Shown: positions 34,840 through 44,210, counted from the stretch's first letter. The stretch: DNA of 44,537 nt from Asticcacaulis aquaticus (GCF_028550415.1 NZ_JAQQKX010000022.1:1-44537); one strand, 5' to 3'. Numbers and translations: made by a program. Notes: generated by a model from the letters alone, not told the origin.

Positions 34840-34936
34840 GCCGCTCCGCCTCCCGTCAGGTGGGGTAGCTTGCCTCAACGAAAAAGAACATATATAGAAC
34901 TTAAGCCCGGTTTGTCCGTTCCGAGGTTTTCAGTAT

Positions 34937-37072
34937 ATGCGTCCTTTTCCCGTCCTGCCGCCCACCTATTATCATTCCCATTTCATGGAAATGCTGACCT
35001 TTGTGCGCGAGGTCTACGGCGCTCTGCTCGGCGACGCGGAAACAGCGTTTCTGAGCGCGTTCGAGGCCCTGAGTCCGGAAGCGCAGTGCGTCTATATCCG
35101 CATGTCGAACCGCAAGCGCGCCATCTTTACGCGCGCCGATCTCGACTACAGCGAAATCCATCATATCGATCTCAGCCTGCAGGAGCTGCACGAACAGGGT
35201 TTCGTGCGCGGCCTCAGTCCCGACGACTATCGCACCTGCCTTGACGGCCTGACCCGCCCGGCACTGACCGATCTGGCACGTGCCTACGAGATAGAGGTGA
35301 AATCGACCTGGCCCAAGGCGCGCCTGTGCGATCACCTGCACGGGCAACTGAGCTTTGAGGATTTTCTCGCGGCGCTCGCCGATACCCCACGCTTTTTGCC
35401 CGCGCATCGCGAGACGGTCGGCTTTCTGCTCTACCTCTATTTCGGCAAGCTGAGCGGCAATCTGCTCGGCTTCACCCTGCGCGACCTCGGCGTGGTGCAG
35501 GTGCGCCAGAAGGACAGCTATCAGGCGCGGTTCATCAGCCGCGAAGAGGCGCTGGGCGGCTATGCCTATACGCGGCAACTGAGGGCGCTGAAAGGCGCAA
35601 CGCCAAAGGCCTATCTGGCGGCTGCCGATGTCGTAACCGACCTGCCCCCGGCGACGACCGAGTTTACGCAAGGCCTGCGCGACAAGTTGCTGCACGATCT
35701 GGGGCGCTTTTTCGAACGGCAGAAAGACAACGAACGGGCGGTGGAATTCTACGCGCAGTCGGGGCTGTTCGAAAGCCAGGAACGCGTGGTGCGGATGCTC
35801 TATGCCCAGGACGATCACGACCGCGCCCGGACCCTGCTGGAGGCCATGCTCGACGCCCCGGTCCACGACGAAGCCTTCATCTTCGCCGACGACTTCTACC
35901 GCCGTAAGTTCAACGGCAAGCGCACCAGCGTCTTCACCGACCTGCTGCGTGACGGGCCCCTGATCGAGGCCGACGATCTTTATCGCGGCCTGCCGGAACT
36001 GGCCGCCGCCCGCCATTACGAAGCGCAGGGTTTTGACGTCCACCACGTCGAGAACGGCCTGTGGCCCGCCCTGTTCGGCCTGTTGTTCTGGGATGAACTG
36101 TTCGAATCCGAAGGCGCTTTATCGTCAGGCTTCGACCGCCTGCCCGTTGCCCTGCGCGACCGGACCTTTCAGCATAAATTCGCCGAGGCCATCACGCAAA
36201 AACTGGCCCTCATAGAACGCGGTGACGCGACTGAGATAATTCTGGATAAATGGAATCGTCACGGAGCCGAGGAAAATGGCGTCTTCTACGGCTGGCCCGG
36301 GCTGGGCGACCTGATCGCCGCCTTCCTGTCCGTGGCCCCGCCCCTATCGGTGCGGCAGGTGCTGGAGGCCATGACGCAGGATTTCCATGGCTTGCGCGAC
36401 GGCTTCCCCGACCTGCTCCTGATGGGGCCGGATGGCGTGCACTTCGTCGAGGTCAAGGGCGACGGGGATCAGGTTCGTCGCCATCAGCTCGCGCGTCTGA
36501 ACCTGCTGAAAACCGCCGGGTTCGCCGTCGATATCGCGCGGGTCACCTTCGTGCCCGACCCCGATCAGATCTATGTCGTGGTCGACATCGAGACCACCGG
36601 CGGGCGGTCGCAGTCCGAACGCGTGACCGAGATCGGCGCGGTGAAGATTCAGCGCGGCGAAATCATCGACACCTGGCAAACCCTGATCAATCCTGAACGC
36701 CGCATCCCGGCCTTCATTACCGAGTTGACTGGCATCACCAATGCCATGGTCAGGGACGCACCGGTCTTCGCCGATATCGCCGACGATTTTGCCGCCTTCA
36801 TGAAGGGCGGCGTCTTCGTCGCGCACAACGTCAATTTCGACTACGGGTTTCTGTCGCAGGAATTCAGGGGGCTGGAGCGCCCGTTCCGCTATCCGAAACT
36901 GTGCACGGTCGCTTCGATGCGGAAACATTTCCCCGGTCTTGCCGCCTATGGGCTGAAGCCGCTATCGCGCGAATTCAATATCGATCTGAGAAATCACCAC
37001 CGGGCGATGTCGGATGCTTTAGCTGCGGCAGAGCTACTCAGGATGGTGAATGCAAAAAGGGCCGGGAACTAA
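34937..37072 (+). CDS. FAN1-like VRR-NUC nuclease fused to a DnaQ-like DEDDh exonuclease
   Basis: The 711-residue protein joins two nucleases. Residues 1-540 resemble FAN1: a SAP-like segment (LTRPALTDLARAY, about 105-117), a helical TPR-like middle (250-345), and a VRR-NUC domain with HHVENGLWPALFGLLFWDELF (Glu372), GFPDLLLM (Asp492) and FVEVKG (Glu505, Lys507), the PD-(D/E)XK set. Residues 545-705 are an epsilon-type 3'-5' exonuclease: DIETTG (Asp550, Glu552), HNVNFDYGFL (Asp635), NHHRAMSDALAA (His688, Asp693). FAN1 enzymes are structure-specific nucleases of interstrand-crosslink repair. The fusion would add a proofreading-type exonuclease. All catalytic residues look intact. GAGG precedes the ATG. 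The stop codon lies in the loop of the terminator. Confidence 0.9.
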   Translation: MRPFPVLPPTYYHSHFMEMLTFVREVYGALLGDAETAFLSAFEALSPEAQCVYIRMSNRKRAIFTRADLDYSEIHHIDLSLQELHEQGFVRGLSPDDYRTCLDGLTRPALTDLARAYEIEVKSTWPKARLCDHLHGQLSFEDFLAALADTPRFLPAHRETVGFLLYLYFGKLSGNLLGFTLRDLGVVQVRQKDSYQARFISREEALGGYAYTRQLRALKGATPKAYLAAADVVTDLPPATTEFTQGLRDKLLHDLGRFFERQKDNERAVEFYAQSGLFESQERVVRMLYAQDDHDRARTLLEAMLDAPVHDEAFIFADDFYRRKFNGKRTSVFTDLLRDGPLIEADDLYRGLPELAAARHYEAQGFDVHHVENGLWPALFGLLFWDELFESEGALSSGFDRLPVALRDRTFQHKFAEAITQKLALIERGDATEIILDKWNRHGAEENGVFYGWPGLGDLIAAFLSVAPPLSVRQVLEAMTQDFHGLRDGFPDLLLMGPDGVHFVEVKGDGDQVRRHQLARLNLLKTAGFAVDIARVTFVPDPDQIYVVVDIETTGGRSQSERVTEIGAVKIQRGEIIDTWQTLINPERRIPAFITELTGITNAMVRDAPVFADIADDFAAFMKGGVFVAHNVNFDYGFLSQEFRGLERPFRYPKLCTVASMRKHFPGLAAYGLKPLSREFNIDLRNHHRAMSDALAAAELLRMVNAKRAGN

Positions 37073-37085
37073 TCCCGGCCCTTTT
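37054..37085. terminator. Bidirectional terminator between the nuclease fusion and the M3 peptidase
   Basis: The stem AAAAGGGCCGGGA (37055-37067) pairs with TCCCGGCCCTTTT (37073-37085), with A and T runs on both sides, so it can work on either strand. The loop contains the TAA stop (37070-37072) of the plus-strand gene. Confidence 0.92.
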
Positions 37086-37106
37086 CATCCTTATTGCGCT
37101 ATAGAT

Positions 37107-39221
37107 TTACGCAAACCCGCGCGAGCGCATCAGGGCTTTCGGATCGGCGTCGCGACCGCGGAAATTGCGGTAGGCGATCGCGGGATCGATCGTATTGCCG
37201 ACGCTGAGGATGTTTTTCATCATCTTGCCCGCCACCGTCTGATCGTAGAAGCCGCCCGGCGCCTCGGCAAAAGCTTCGGAGCAGTCCGCCGCGACGACAT
37301 CGGCCCACAGATAGCTGTAATACCCTGCCGAATAACCGTCCGAAGAGAAGACGTGCGCGAATTGCGGCGTGCGATGGCGCATGACGATTTCCTTCGGCAT
37401 ACCCAGTTTCGCCAGTTCCTCGCGCTCGAAGGCGTCCGGATCGATGTCGGCGTCACCGGCCAGATGCAGCTTCATGTCGATCAGGGCCGAGGACAGATAT
37501 TCCACCGTGGCGAAGCCCTGATTGAAGGTATCGGCCTTCTTGATCTTGGCCAGCAGTTCGGCGGGCATCGGCTTACCCGTCTTGTAATGCAGAGCGAAGC
37601 GGCTGAGGACTTCCGGCGTCGACAGCCAGCGCTCGTTGACCTGCGACGGGAACTCGACATAGTCGCGCGCCACCGAAGTGCCCGACAGGGTCTGGTAGGT
37701 GACGTTCGACGACAGGCCGTGGATGGCATGGCCGAATTCGTGGAACAGGGTCGAAGCGTCGTCCCACGAGATCAGAACCGGTTCGCCCACCGCCCCCTTG
37801 ATGAAGTTCGAGTTGTTCGACACGATCGGGATGATCGCCTTGCCGCCCTCTTTCGACTGGCTGCGATAGGCGTTCATCCAGGCCCCCGAGCGCTTGCCCT
37901 TGCGCGCATAGGGGTCGAGATAGTGGACGCCGATGACCTTGCCATCGCGCAGGACTTCGTAGGTCGTCACGTCCGGATGGAAGACCGGCAGGCCCTCGAC
38001 CTTACGGAAACCGAAACCGTAGGTCTGCGACGCCGCCCAGAACATGCCTTCGATCAGCTTGTCCAGTTGCAGGTACGGCTTGATCTCGTTCTCATCGAGG
38101 TCGTAACGCGCCTTGCGCACCTTTTCGGCGTAGAAGCGGTAGTCCCACGGTTCGATGGTAATGTTGGCCTTCTCGGAATCGGCGACCTTCTGCATGTCGG
38201 CGACCTCTTCGTGGACGCGCTTGACCGCCGCCGGCCACACCGACTCCATCAGCCCCATCGCCGCTTCCGGCGTCTTGGCCATGGCGGTCTCGACGCGCCA
38301 GTGGGCATGGGTCTTGTAACCGCGCAGATTCGCGCGCTCGACCCGCAGCTTGAGGATCTTTTTGATGATGGCGTTATTGTCCGACGCGTCGCCATTGTCG
38401 CCGCGATTGACGTAGAAGCGCCACACCTTTTCACGCGTCGCCCGATTGGTAGCGAAGGTCGTCACCGGCTCCATGGCCGAGCGCGTATTGGCGACCGCAT
38501 ACTGACCGTCCTTGCCCGCCGCCTTGGCCGAGGCCGCCGCCGAGGCGAGGAACCCGTCGGACAGACCGGCCAGCTCGTCCTTGCTGAAATAGAGGGTCTG
38601 CTCTTCGTCGTGGAGCAGGTTGTCGGAGAACTGATTGAACAGGACGGACAGCTCTTTGTTGATCGCCGCAACGCGCGTCTTGGCCTCCGGCGACAGGGCG
38701 GCGCCCGACCGGACGAAGCCGTTATGCGTCACCCACAACAGGCGATCCTGCTCCGGCGTCAGCTTGAACGCGGCCTTGCCCTCGTAAACAGTTCTTATTT
38801 TTTGGAACAAAACTTCATTCTGATTGATTTCATCGCCAAAGGCCGCCAGTTTCGGCGACAGACGCTTCGATATTTCCTGAAGCGTTGGCGTAGATAGTCC
38901 GCTGGACCATACGCCATAGACGGTGGAAACGCGTTCCATCTCGGCCCCGGCGGTTTCCAGCGCGACGATGGTGTTCTCAAAGGTCGGCGCCGCCGTATTG
39001 GCGGTAATCGCGGCGATTTCTTTGCGTTGGGCGTTCATCGCCGTATCGAAGGCCGCTTCGAAGTCTTCGACCTTCACCTTGTCGAACGGCGGCACGCCGC
39101 CATAGGGACCAGTCCAGGCCTGGGTCAGCACGGGGTCGCCTTCGGCGGCGAACGCCGTCGCGGGCAAGAGGCTGGCCGAGGCCATCAGGCCCATAATCGT
39201 GCGGCGATCCATTTCCATCAT
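37107..39221 (-). CDS. dcp: M3-family zinc metallopeptidase, peptidyl-dipeptidase Dcp-like
   Basis: From ATG at 39221 the protein has 704 residues. AGGAG lies 5 bases before this ATG, which is followed at once by a second ATG; the upstream frame to 39335 has no signal. It begins MMEMDRRTIMGLMASASLL, an export signal with a possible twin-arginine pair and an AFA cleavage site. The catalytic domain has TLFHEFGHAIHGL (HExxH, about 494-498) and the following GTSVARDYVEFPSQVNERW that supplies the third zinc ligand and substrate contacts. Dcp removes dipeptides from peptide C-termini, here in the periplasm. It is a full-length member and appears to be monocistronic. Confidence 0.93.
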   Translation of the reverse strand: MMEMDRRTIMGLMASASLLPATAFAAEGDPVLTQAWTGPYGGVPPFDKVKVEDFEAAFDTAMNAQRKEIAAITANTAAPTFENTIVALETAGAEMERVSTVYGVWSSGLSTPTLQEISKRLSPKLAAFGDEINQNEVLFQKIRTVYEGKAAFKLTPEQDRLLWVTHNGFVRSGAALSPEAKTRVAAINKELSVLFNQFSDNLLHDEEQTLYFSKDELAGLSDGFLASAAASAKAAGKDGQYAVANTRSAMEPVTTFATNRATREKVWRFYVNRGDNGDASDNNAIIKKILKLRVERANLRGYKTHAHWRVETAMAKTPEAAMGLMESVWPAAVKRVHEEVADMQKVADSEKANITIEPWDYRFYAEKVRKARYDLDENEIKPYLQLDKLIEGMFWAASQTYGFGFRKVEGLPVFHPDVTTYEVLRDGKVIGVHYLDPYARKGKRSGAWMNAYRSQSKEGGKAIIPIVSNNSNFIKGAVGEPVLISWDDASTLFHEFGHAIHGLSSNVTYQTLSGTSVARDYVEFPSQVNERWLSTPEVLSRFALHYKTGKPMPAELLAKIKKADTFNQGFATVEYLSSALIDMKLHLAGDADIDPDAFEREELAKLGMPKEIVMRHRTPQFAHVFSSDGYSAGYYSYLWADVVAADCSEAFAEAPGGFYDQTVAGKMMKNILSVGNTIDPAIAYRNFRGRDADPKALMRSRGFA

Positions 39222-39386
39222 TACTACTCCTGACAGGCGCGTCGGACATGACGTAGTCCGCTGCAAAAATTTTGTCTCTCTTGTAACCACGCGGTTCCAC
39301 TCAAGGCAAGAGCGGACCCTATGGACGAGAAGCACACACCATCCTATGTAGGAGCATCAGCCTGTCCAATTAAGGAAAGTTCATAA

Positions 39387-40238
39387 ATGGCCATTGGTGT
39401 TTTCGATTCCGGCGTCGGCGGCCTGAGCATTCACCGGGCGCTGGTCGACCGGATGCCTGAGGCCGATTTCATCTATCTCGGCGATCAGAAACACGCCCCC
39501 TATGGCGAGCGGTCCGGCGAAGAGATCGTCGAACTGACGCGACAGGGCTGCGAAACCCTGTTCGCGGCGGGCGCGTCTCTGGTCGTTCTGGCCTGTAATA
39601 CCGCCTCGGCCGTGGCGCTGCGCCGCCTGCAATCGACCTGGCTGGCCGGGGTGCGCAAGACCTATAGCCGCCCCGTCAATGTGCTGGGCATCATCGTGCC
39701 GACCATCGAAGCCGCCACCGGCCTGCCGTGGGAGCACGAGGCCGAACGCCGCGGCCCCAAGATCGAGAACCTCGACATCCTCGGTATCTTCTGCACCACG
39801 GCGACGGCGCGGTCGCGTGTCTATGAGATCGAGATCGACAAGCGCCGTCAGGATCTGGCGGTGTTTTCCGAACCCTGCGTCGGCCTGGCCGGCATGATCG
39901 AGGCCGGGGAATCCGAAGAGACGCTGAAAGCCGTGGTGGAAAGCCGCGTTCAGGCCCTGAAAACGCGGATCGGGCGCTATCCCGACCGGGCGATCCTCGG
40001 CTGCACGCATTATGAGATCATCGGCGACCTGTTCAAGGCCGCCCTGCCGCCCGGCACGCCCCTGATCCACCAGCCGTCCTCGGTCGCCGACTCGCTGGGG
40101 CGCTATATCGAGCGTCATCCGGAATACGATATCGGCACCGCAGGGCTGCGACGTTTTCTCACGACGGGCACCGCAGCGCAGCAATCGGCTCTGGTCGAAC
40201 GTTTCTGGGGTGCGCCGATAGGGTTTGAAAACCTATAG
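39387..40238 (+). CDS. murI: Glutamate racemase
   Basis: The 283-residue protein has the family start GVFDSGVGGLSI, the first catalytic cysteine in VVLACNTAS (Cys70) and the second in ILGCTHYE (Cys206). It interconverts L- and D-glutamate to supply D-Glu for peptidoglycan, in the cytoplasm. A charged insertion near residues 113-130 (EHEAERRGPKIENLD) is longer than in many homologues. AAGGAA lies about 10 bases before the ATG. It is divergent from the M3 peptidase and probably transcribed alone. Confidence 0.95.
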   Translation: MAIGVFDSGVGGLSIHRALVDRMPEADFIYLGDQKHAPYGERSGEEIVELTRQGCETLFAAGASLVVLACNTASAVALRRLQSTWLAGVRKTYSRPVNVLGIIVPTIEAATGLPWEHEAERRGPKIENLDILGIFCTTATARSRVYEIEIDKRRQDLAVFSEPCVGLAGMIEAGESEETLKAVVESRVQALKTRIGRYPDRAILGCTHYEIIGDLFKAALPPGTPLIHQPSSVADSLGRYIERHPEYDIGTAGLRRFLTTGTAAQQSALVERFWGAPIGFENL

Positions 40239-40526
40239 ATGCCAGATCGCAAAAGGTTGTCAGGCCTGCGATAGAGCCGCAGCGTTATGATAACAGCGAT
40301 ATAATTGACGCACTTATCATTTTGTGCAGCGCAACTATGGATTTTTTATTTTTTGCGCCGCACACTTAGGTCGCGGGCGTTATAGGCCCGTGCCTGTAGT
40401 TTTTGCCCTACACCATTTCAGTAAGACGTGCGCCGCGCCTTTATGCGCCTCCAATCGGCCAGCCGCGCACCGATAGTGTACCGCTCAGGAAAATCCCGAT
40501 CACTATCTCATTTCTGGAGGCCAAAA

Positions 40527-40730
40527 ATGGCACAACACGACACCACAGAAACATCGACCTCGATCCAGAGCCGCGTCTTCTGGTTAACCCTGTCGCTGCT
40601 TATTGCCGCCCTGTTCTTCTACGCCGCCTCGACCACGACCGGTGAAGCCTATGCGCAGGGCATGGGCGAAGGCGCCGCCTCCGCTTCGGACTGGAGCGGT
40701 TCGGCATCGAGCGAAGACGCTTCGATGTAA
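40527..40730 (+). CDS. Small single-span membrane protein
   Basis: The 67-residue protein starts at ATG 40527 with a strong ribosome site (GGAGG, 8 bases upstream). It has one hydrophobic helix (FWLTLSLLIAALFFYAAS, about 17-34), then a short Gly/Ser/Ala-rich acidic tail. The N-terminus is polar and Thr-rich. It is flanked by a 288-base leader and a clean terminator, so it is a stand-alone transcript. I do not recognise the family. The strong expression signals argue that it is real. The longer frame to 40428 has no support. Confidence 0.75.
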   Translation: MAQHDTTETSTSIQSRVFWLTLSLLIAALFFYAASTTTGEAYAQGMGEGAASASDWSGSASSEDASM

Positions 40731-40736
40731 GTCTGT

Positions 40737-40770
40737 AGCCCCTGCCGTATTCCCCCGGCAGGGGCTTTTT
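40737..40770 (+). terminator. Terminator after the small membrane protein
   Basis: AGCCCCTGCCG (40737-40747) pairs with CGGCAGGGGCT (40756-40766), followed by five Ts (the first is the last stem base). It separates the small gene from the glycosyltransferase. Confidence 0.92.
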
Positions 40771-40809
40771 ATCTCGACTAAGACGGCGGATCGCGCGATA
40801 AAACGTTCT

Positions 40810-42153
40810 ATGCCCGCTGTGATATCTGCCGACGTTTTCATTCCTGATCCAGCCCCCGATCTTACCGGGGATTTTCATAGCGTGGAAACAGACCCGGCAA
40901 GCCAGGTGCCAGGATCCCGTGTTTTTACACTAGGCGGACTTTATTGCCTGAGTACGACAACACCGCTTGAGGTAGAGTTTACCGAAATTCTCACGAAGCG
41001 CCGGACGGTGCTTTATGTCCAGGTCAAAAATGACACTTTTCTGTTTTTGCCCGCCGGTCATTACGGCGCGCACTACCGATTGATCGCCGCACCGATGTCG
41101 GACATCCGCATCGACATGCGGCGCCTCAACCGCTTCCAGAAACTCGGCCTCTATGCTGCCAAGGCCTTGCGTCTCTTGCAACATCCCGGTCGCTGGATTT
41201 CAGTTGCTCACGGCCTGTTACGCCGCCGCGCCAATACGGCTGTCGGCATGCGTCTTGCCACCCCGAAGGCTCACGCCGTGCCGACACCCGTCACCACGCG
41301 ACCGATAGAACGCCCTGTCGCGCTACCGGAGCATCGATCCGTTTCCATCATCATCCCCACCAAGGTGCGGCACGACCTGCTCAGGGCATGCCTGGATTCT
41401 TTGCGCAGGCTTGAAGGCGTGGCCTTCGAGATGATCATTGTCGATAATGGGGCAACGAACCCCGACATGTGTGATCTGCTGACCGGGGCCGCGCTGCGCC
41501 TGAACGTCAGGGTGATCCGCCACGATATTCCCTTCAACTTTTCACGTCTGTGCAATCTAGGCGCGGCCGAGGCCCGGCACCCGTATCTCTTGTTTCTCAA
41601 TGATGATATCGAAGCTGTTGACGGAACCTGGCTAAACGCCATGCTTGGATTTGCCGCACGAAAAGACGTCGGGGTGGTCGGGGCGCGCCTGCTCTATGCA
41701 TCAGGCGATCTGCAACACGCCGGCGTCGCGACCAACCTTATCCCCGGCCCCGGCCATCCCTGGCGCAACGCTCCCGAAAACGTTTGGCGTACGCACCCTT
41801 TATTGGCTGAAGCTGGTGAGGTCGATGCCGTGACGGGGGCCTGCCTGTTGATCAGGCATGACCTTTTCGAAGAACTGGAAGGGTTCGATGAGGTACGCTT
41901 CCCGATCACCCTTAACGATATTGACCTCTGCCTCAAGGCACGCCGCAAAGGACTGAAAGTAATCTATACGCCCGACGCTACCCTCCTGCACAAAGAGGGG
42001 CAGTCACGGCGGACTGAAGACCGTCCCGAAGAACAGACCCGATGGGAGGCCGAACTCAAAGCCTTCGTCGAAGCCTGGCCCGATTACGCCCGTCAATCGG
42101 TGTTTTATCCGCTGCACTTGCGCCGCGACACCGATACAGGTACCGCGATCTAA
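40810..42153 (+). CDS. Glycosyltransferase family 2
   Basis: From ATG at 40810 the protein has 447 residues; the frame is open to 40603 but that part overlaps the small gene and terminator. Residues 1-170 are an uncharacterised N-terminal region with strands (FTLGGLYCLSTTTPLEVEF, VLYVQVKNDTFLFLPAGHY). The GT2 domain starts at about 178: SVSIIIPTKVRHDLLRACLDSL, then MIIVDNGATNPDM, FLNDDIEAVDGTWL (metal-binding Asp pair), a GARLLYASGDLQHAG stretch and ITLNDIDLCLKARRKG. This resembles rhamnosyl- or other sugar transferases of O-antigen and exopolysaccharide synthesis. No membrane span is seen. The sugar substrate is unknown. The ribosome site is weak. Confidence 0.88.
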   Translation: MPAVISADVFIPDPAPDLTGDFHSVETDPASQVPGSRVFTLGGLYCLSTTTPLEVEFTEILTKRRTVLYVQVKNDTFLFLPAGHYGAHYRLIAAPMSDIRIDMRRLNRFQKLGLYAAKALRLLQHPGRWISVAHGLLRRRANTAVGMRLATPKAHAVPTPVTTRPIERPVALPEHRSVSIIIPTKVRHDLLRACLDSLRRLEGVAFEMIIVDNGATNPDMCDLLTGAALRLNVRVIRHDIPFNFSRLCNLGAAEARHPYLLFLNDDIEAVDGTWLNAMLGFAARKDVGVVGARLLYASGDLQHAGVATNLIPGPGHPWRNAPENVWRTHPLLAEAGEVDAVTGACLLIRHDLFEELEGFDEVRFPITLNDIDLCLKARRKGLKVIYTPDATLLHKEGQSRRTEDRPEEQTRWEAELKAFVEAWPDYARQSVFYPLHLRRDTDTGTAI

Positions 42154-42563
42154 CTGCCGTCGCGTATCAATCCCGCCCTTAAAACATTTTTCCTACATAT
42201 TGGATCGTAGCCGCAACGGGTGACGTCATTTCTACATTCGTTTGGAAGGCCGCACTGCGGGTTTGACTAGCCAAGTCAATATCGGTCCAGTTCTGGCAGG
42301 CGACACGCCCGACGTTCACTTAGGCCATGGTCAGACTTAATCGACTGCGCAGTTCGCCGTTTTATGTCGAGCATCAGTCGCTTTTATCGCCAGATCCTTC
42401 GACGCTGCATGTCCAGTATCGCTTCGATCAGAAACCCCTTCAATCGGCCGTCATCCTCCTCATTGAGGGCTCTGCAAATTACTGGTCGGAAATCAGGGGA
42501 CCGGCTCAAGAGCAATCGGAGTAGCGGTGGACAGGTAGTTTATCGCCTTATAAACTAAGCGAT
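42154..42563. other. Intergenic region, no convincing gene
   Basis: About 410 bases. Two overlapping ORFs (42327-42524 and 42364-42558) are short, arginine/serine-rich, lack ribosome sites and match nothing I recognise. Base composition is intermediate between the GC-rich left and AT-rich right. Confidence 0.5.
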
Positions 42564-42584
42564 ATGACTGGAGCGAAGAGATTT

Positions 42585-43688
42585 ATGAAAAATACAGCGA
42601 TTATCGTTTTGGGAATGCACCGTAGTGGCACTTCAGCATTGGCGGGTGCCTTGAGCATCCTCGGCGCCCATCTACCGAAGAACCTCATGGAGGCAAACGA
42701 CGATAATAAAAAGGGTTTTTTTGAGTCCGTGCCGATTATGCACTTGAATGACCGCATCTTGCAAAGTTACGGCTCCAAATGGGATTGCTGGAAAGAGCTT
42801 GAGGTTGATGAACGCAACCCGGCAGGAAAGGCCGCCGTCAAACGCATTCAAAAAGTCATAGAGTCTGAATTTAGCGGGCAGAGCCTTCTCTTGATAAAGG
42901 ACCCCAGGGTATGCAGAATCGTTCCCCTATGGACCGCCGCATTGGATGAAATGGGCTATGGTGTAAAATTTATTCTCCCCATTCGAAATCCACTTGAAGT
43001 TGCCGCATCACTTAACAAGCGCAATGGAATTTCCGCTACAAAGGGGCAATTACTATGGCTTCGCCACGTTCTAGATGCAGAGCGTTATACGCGAAGTTTA
43101 CCCCGCAAATTTCTTCTTTGGGACGATGTTTGTCAAAATTGGCGGCGTGAAATTCTAAGCGTGGGAAACGAACTTTCCATAAAGTGGCCAAACTGGACAA
43201 AACGCACTGAGAAAAAGGTAGACGATTTTATTACTCCAGATATGGTAAATCATCATTTTCAAATGAATTATGATAATAATGAAAATTCAAGACACTTAAT
43301 TTACCAAGCTTATAATTCTTTTAAAAACATCACAAAATACGCAGACAAAAAGCAAGAGATAGAATTATTAGAGGATATATCTCTTGTTTTTAGAAATTCC
43401 ACCTCTTTATTATTGCAGTCAATGGGGGAATTTGATGCAATATTGAATAAAACTCATTCACTGTCTCGAGAATTGCAAAATTTAGAGCGCGAAAATATCG
43501 CCTTGAAGAAATCATTAGACAAAGCGCTAAACATAGTTGGAAATCCTCAAAAAGTTTTAGAGGAAATTCAAAATACCGTCTCATCCCTTGAGTCTATTGA
43601 GCCCATTTTGAAAGAGATTTTATATAAAAATGGCAGCAGCGTTAAGAATATAAAAAAGTCATTAGCGTCAATTTCAAAATTAGTTTAA
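42585..43688 (+). CDS. Sulfotransferase-like protein with coiled-coil C-terminus
   Basis: From ATG at 42585 (AGAG a few bases upstream) the protein has 367 residues; an ATG at 42564 is an alternative. The start IIVLGMHRSGTSALAGAL (10-16 is GMHRSGT) is the PAPS 5'-phosphosulfate-binding loop of the sulfotransferase P-loop group. LLIKDPRVCRIVPLW is the usual second motif and FILPIRNPLEVAASLNKRNG the 3'-phosphate-binding region. The last 110 residues look like a coiled coil (ELQNLERENIALKKSLDKAL). Such proteins modify cell-surface glycans. AT content rises sharply along the gene, unlike the neighbours on the left, suggesting acquisition by transfer. Confidence 0.85.
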   Translation: MKNTAIIVLGMHRSGTSALAGALSILGAHLPKNLMEANDDNKKGFFESVPIMHLNDRILQSYGSKWDCWKELEVDERNPAGKAAVKRIQKVIESEFSGQSLLLIKDPRVCRIVPLWTAALDEMGYGVKFILPIRNPLEVAASLNKRNGISATKGQLLWLRHVLDAERYTRSLPRKFLLWDDVCQNWRREILSVGNELSIKWPNWTKRTEKKVDDFITPDMVNHHFQMNYDNNENSRHLIYQAYNSFKNITKYADKKQEIELLEDISLVFRNSTSLLLQSMGEFDAILNKTHSLSRELQNLERENIALKKSLDKALNIVGNPQKVLEEIQNTVSSLESIEPILKEILYKNGSSVKNIKKSLASISKLV

Positions 43689-43699
43689 GGAGCTGATTG

Positions 43700-44146
43700 A
43701 TGTATAAAGGAAATTTTGATTGCATTGCCGAGGGCCTTGCAAAGGGTTGGATTGCATTAGATGGAAGCACCGACCCGGTCGAGGTTTTACTTATCGTTGA
43801 TAAAAAAATTAAAGATAAAAAAATTGCAAAAGAATTTAGAATTGATCTTTTAGAGGCGGGAATTAACCAGGGATACCATGCCTTTTCTCTCATTATTCCT
43901 GATGAGTGCTATGATAATGGAGAGCATTTATTTGAAATTGCCGTTATGAAATCAAAAAAACAATTAACGATATTCTCTTTAAAAGAATCATTATCAGAAC
44001 ATGATCGAGTTGATGCGCTAGAACGTCAGTATATTGAATTGAAATCGAAAGATTTAAATGAAGAAATTCAGGCGTTCGATTTATTACAATATCGGAACTT
44101 AAAAAAGAGAACTATAAAGCAGGCCAATAAATCGAAGCCGGGATAA
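43700..44146 (+). CDS. Small beta-sandwich protein, glycan-modification associated
   Basis: From ATG at 43700 (AAGGAG, 8 bases upstream; an in-frame TTG at 43697 is less likely) the protein has 148 residues. The first 95 residues show a pattern I have seen attached to alphaproteobacterial glycosyl- and sulfotransferases: AEGLAKGWIALDGSTDPVEV, then FRIDLLEAGINQGYHAFSLI. It is probably a beta-sandwich module. The tail is charged and helical (DALERQYIELKSK). It follows the sulfotransferase by 11 bases in the same AT-rich segment, so they are one operon. Function is unknown. Confidence 0.75.
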   Translation: MYKGNFDCIAEGLAKGWIALDGSTDPVEVLLIVDKKIKDKKIAKEFRIDLLEAGINQGYHAFSLIIPDECYDNGEHLFEIAVMKSKKQLTIFSLKESLSEHDRVDALERQYIELKSKDLNEEIQAFDLLQYRNLKKRTIKQANKSKPG

Positions 44147-44210
44147 AACCGGGTTCCTCGACATTACCTGCTCATCCTGAGCTTGCTCGGATGTTTTAAG
44201 TTGGTCCCAC

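Noticed and set aside
37050-38897. 615-codon plus-strand ORF opposite the M3 peptidase
   Set aside because: It lies antisense to the zinc-peptidase motifs and starts inside a terminator.
42327-42558. Two overlapping small ORFs before the sulfotransferase
   Set aside because: No ribosome site, no conserved features, and Arg/Ser-rich composition typical of chance frames.
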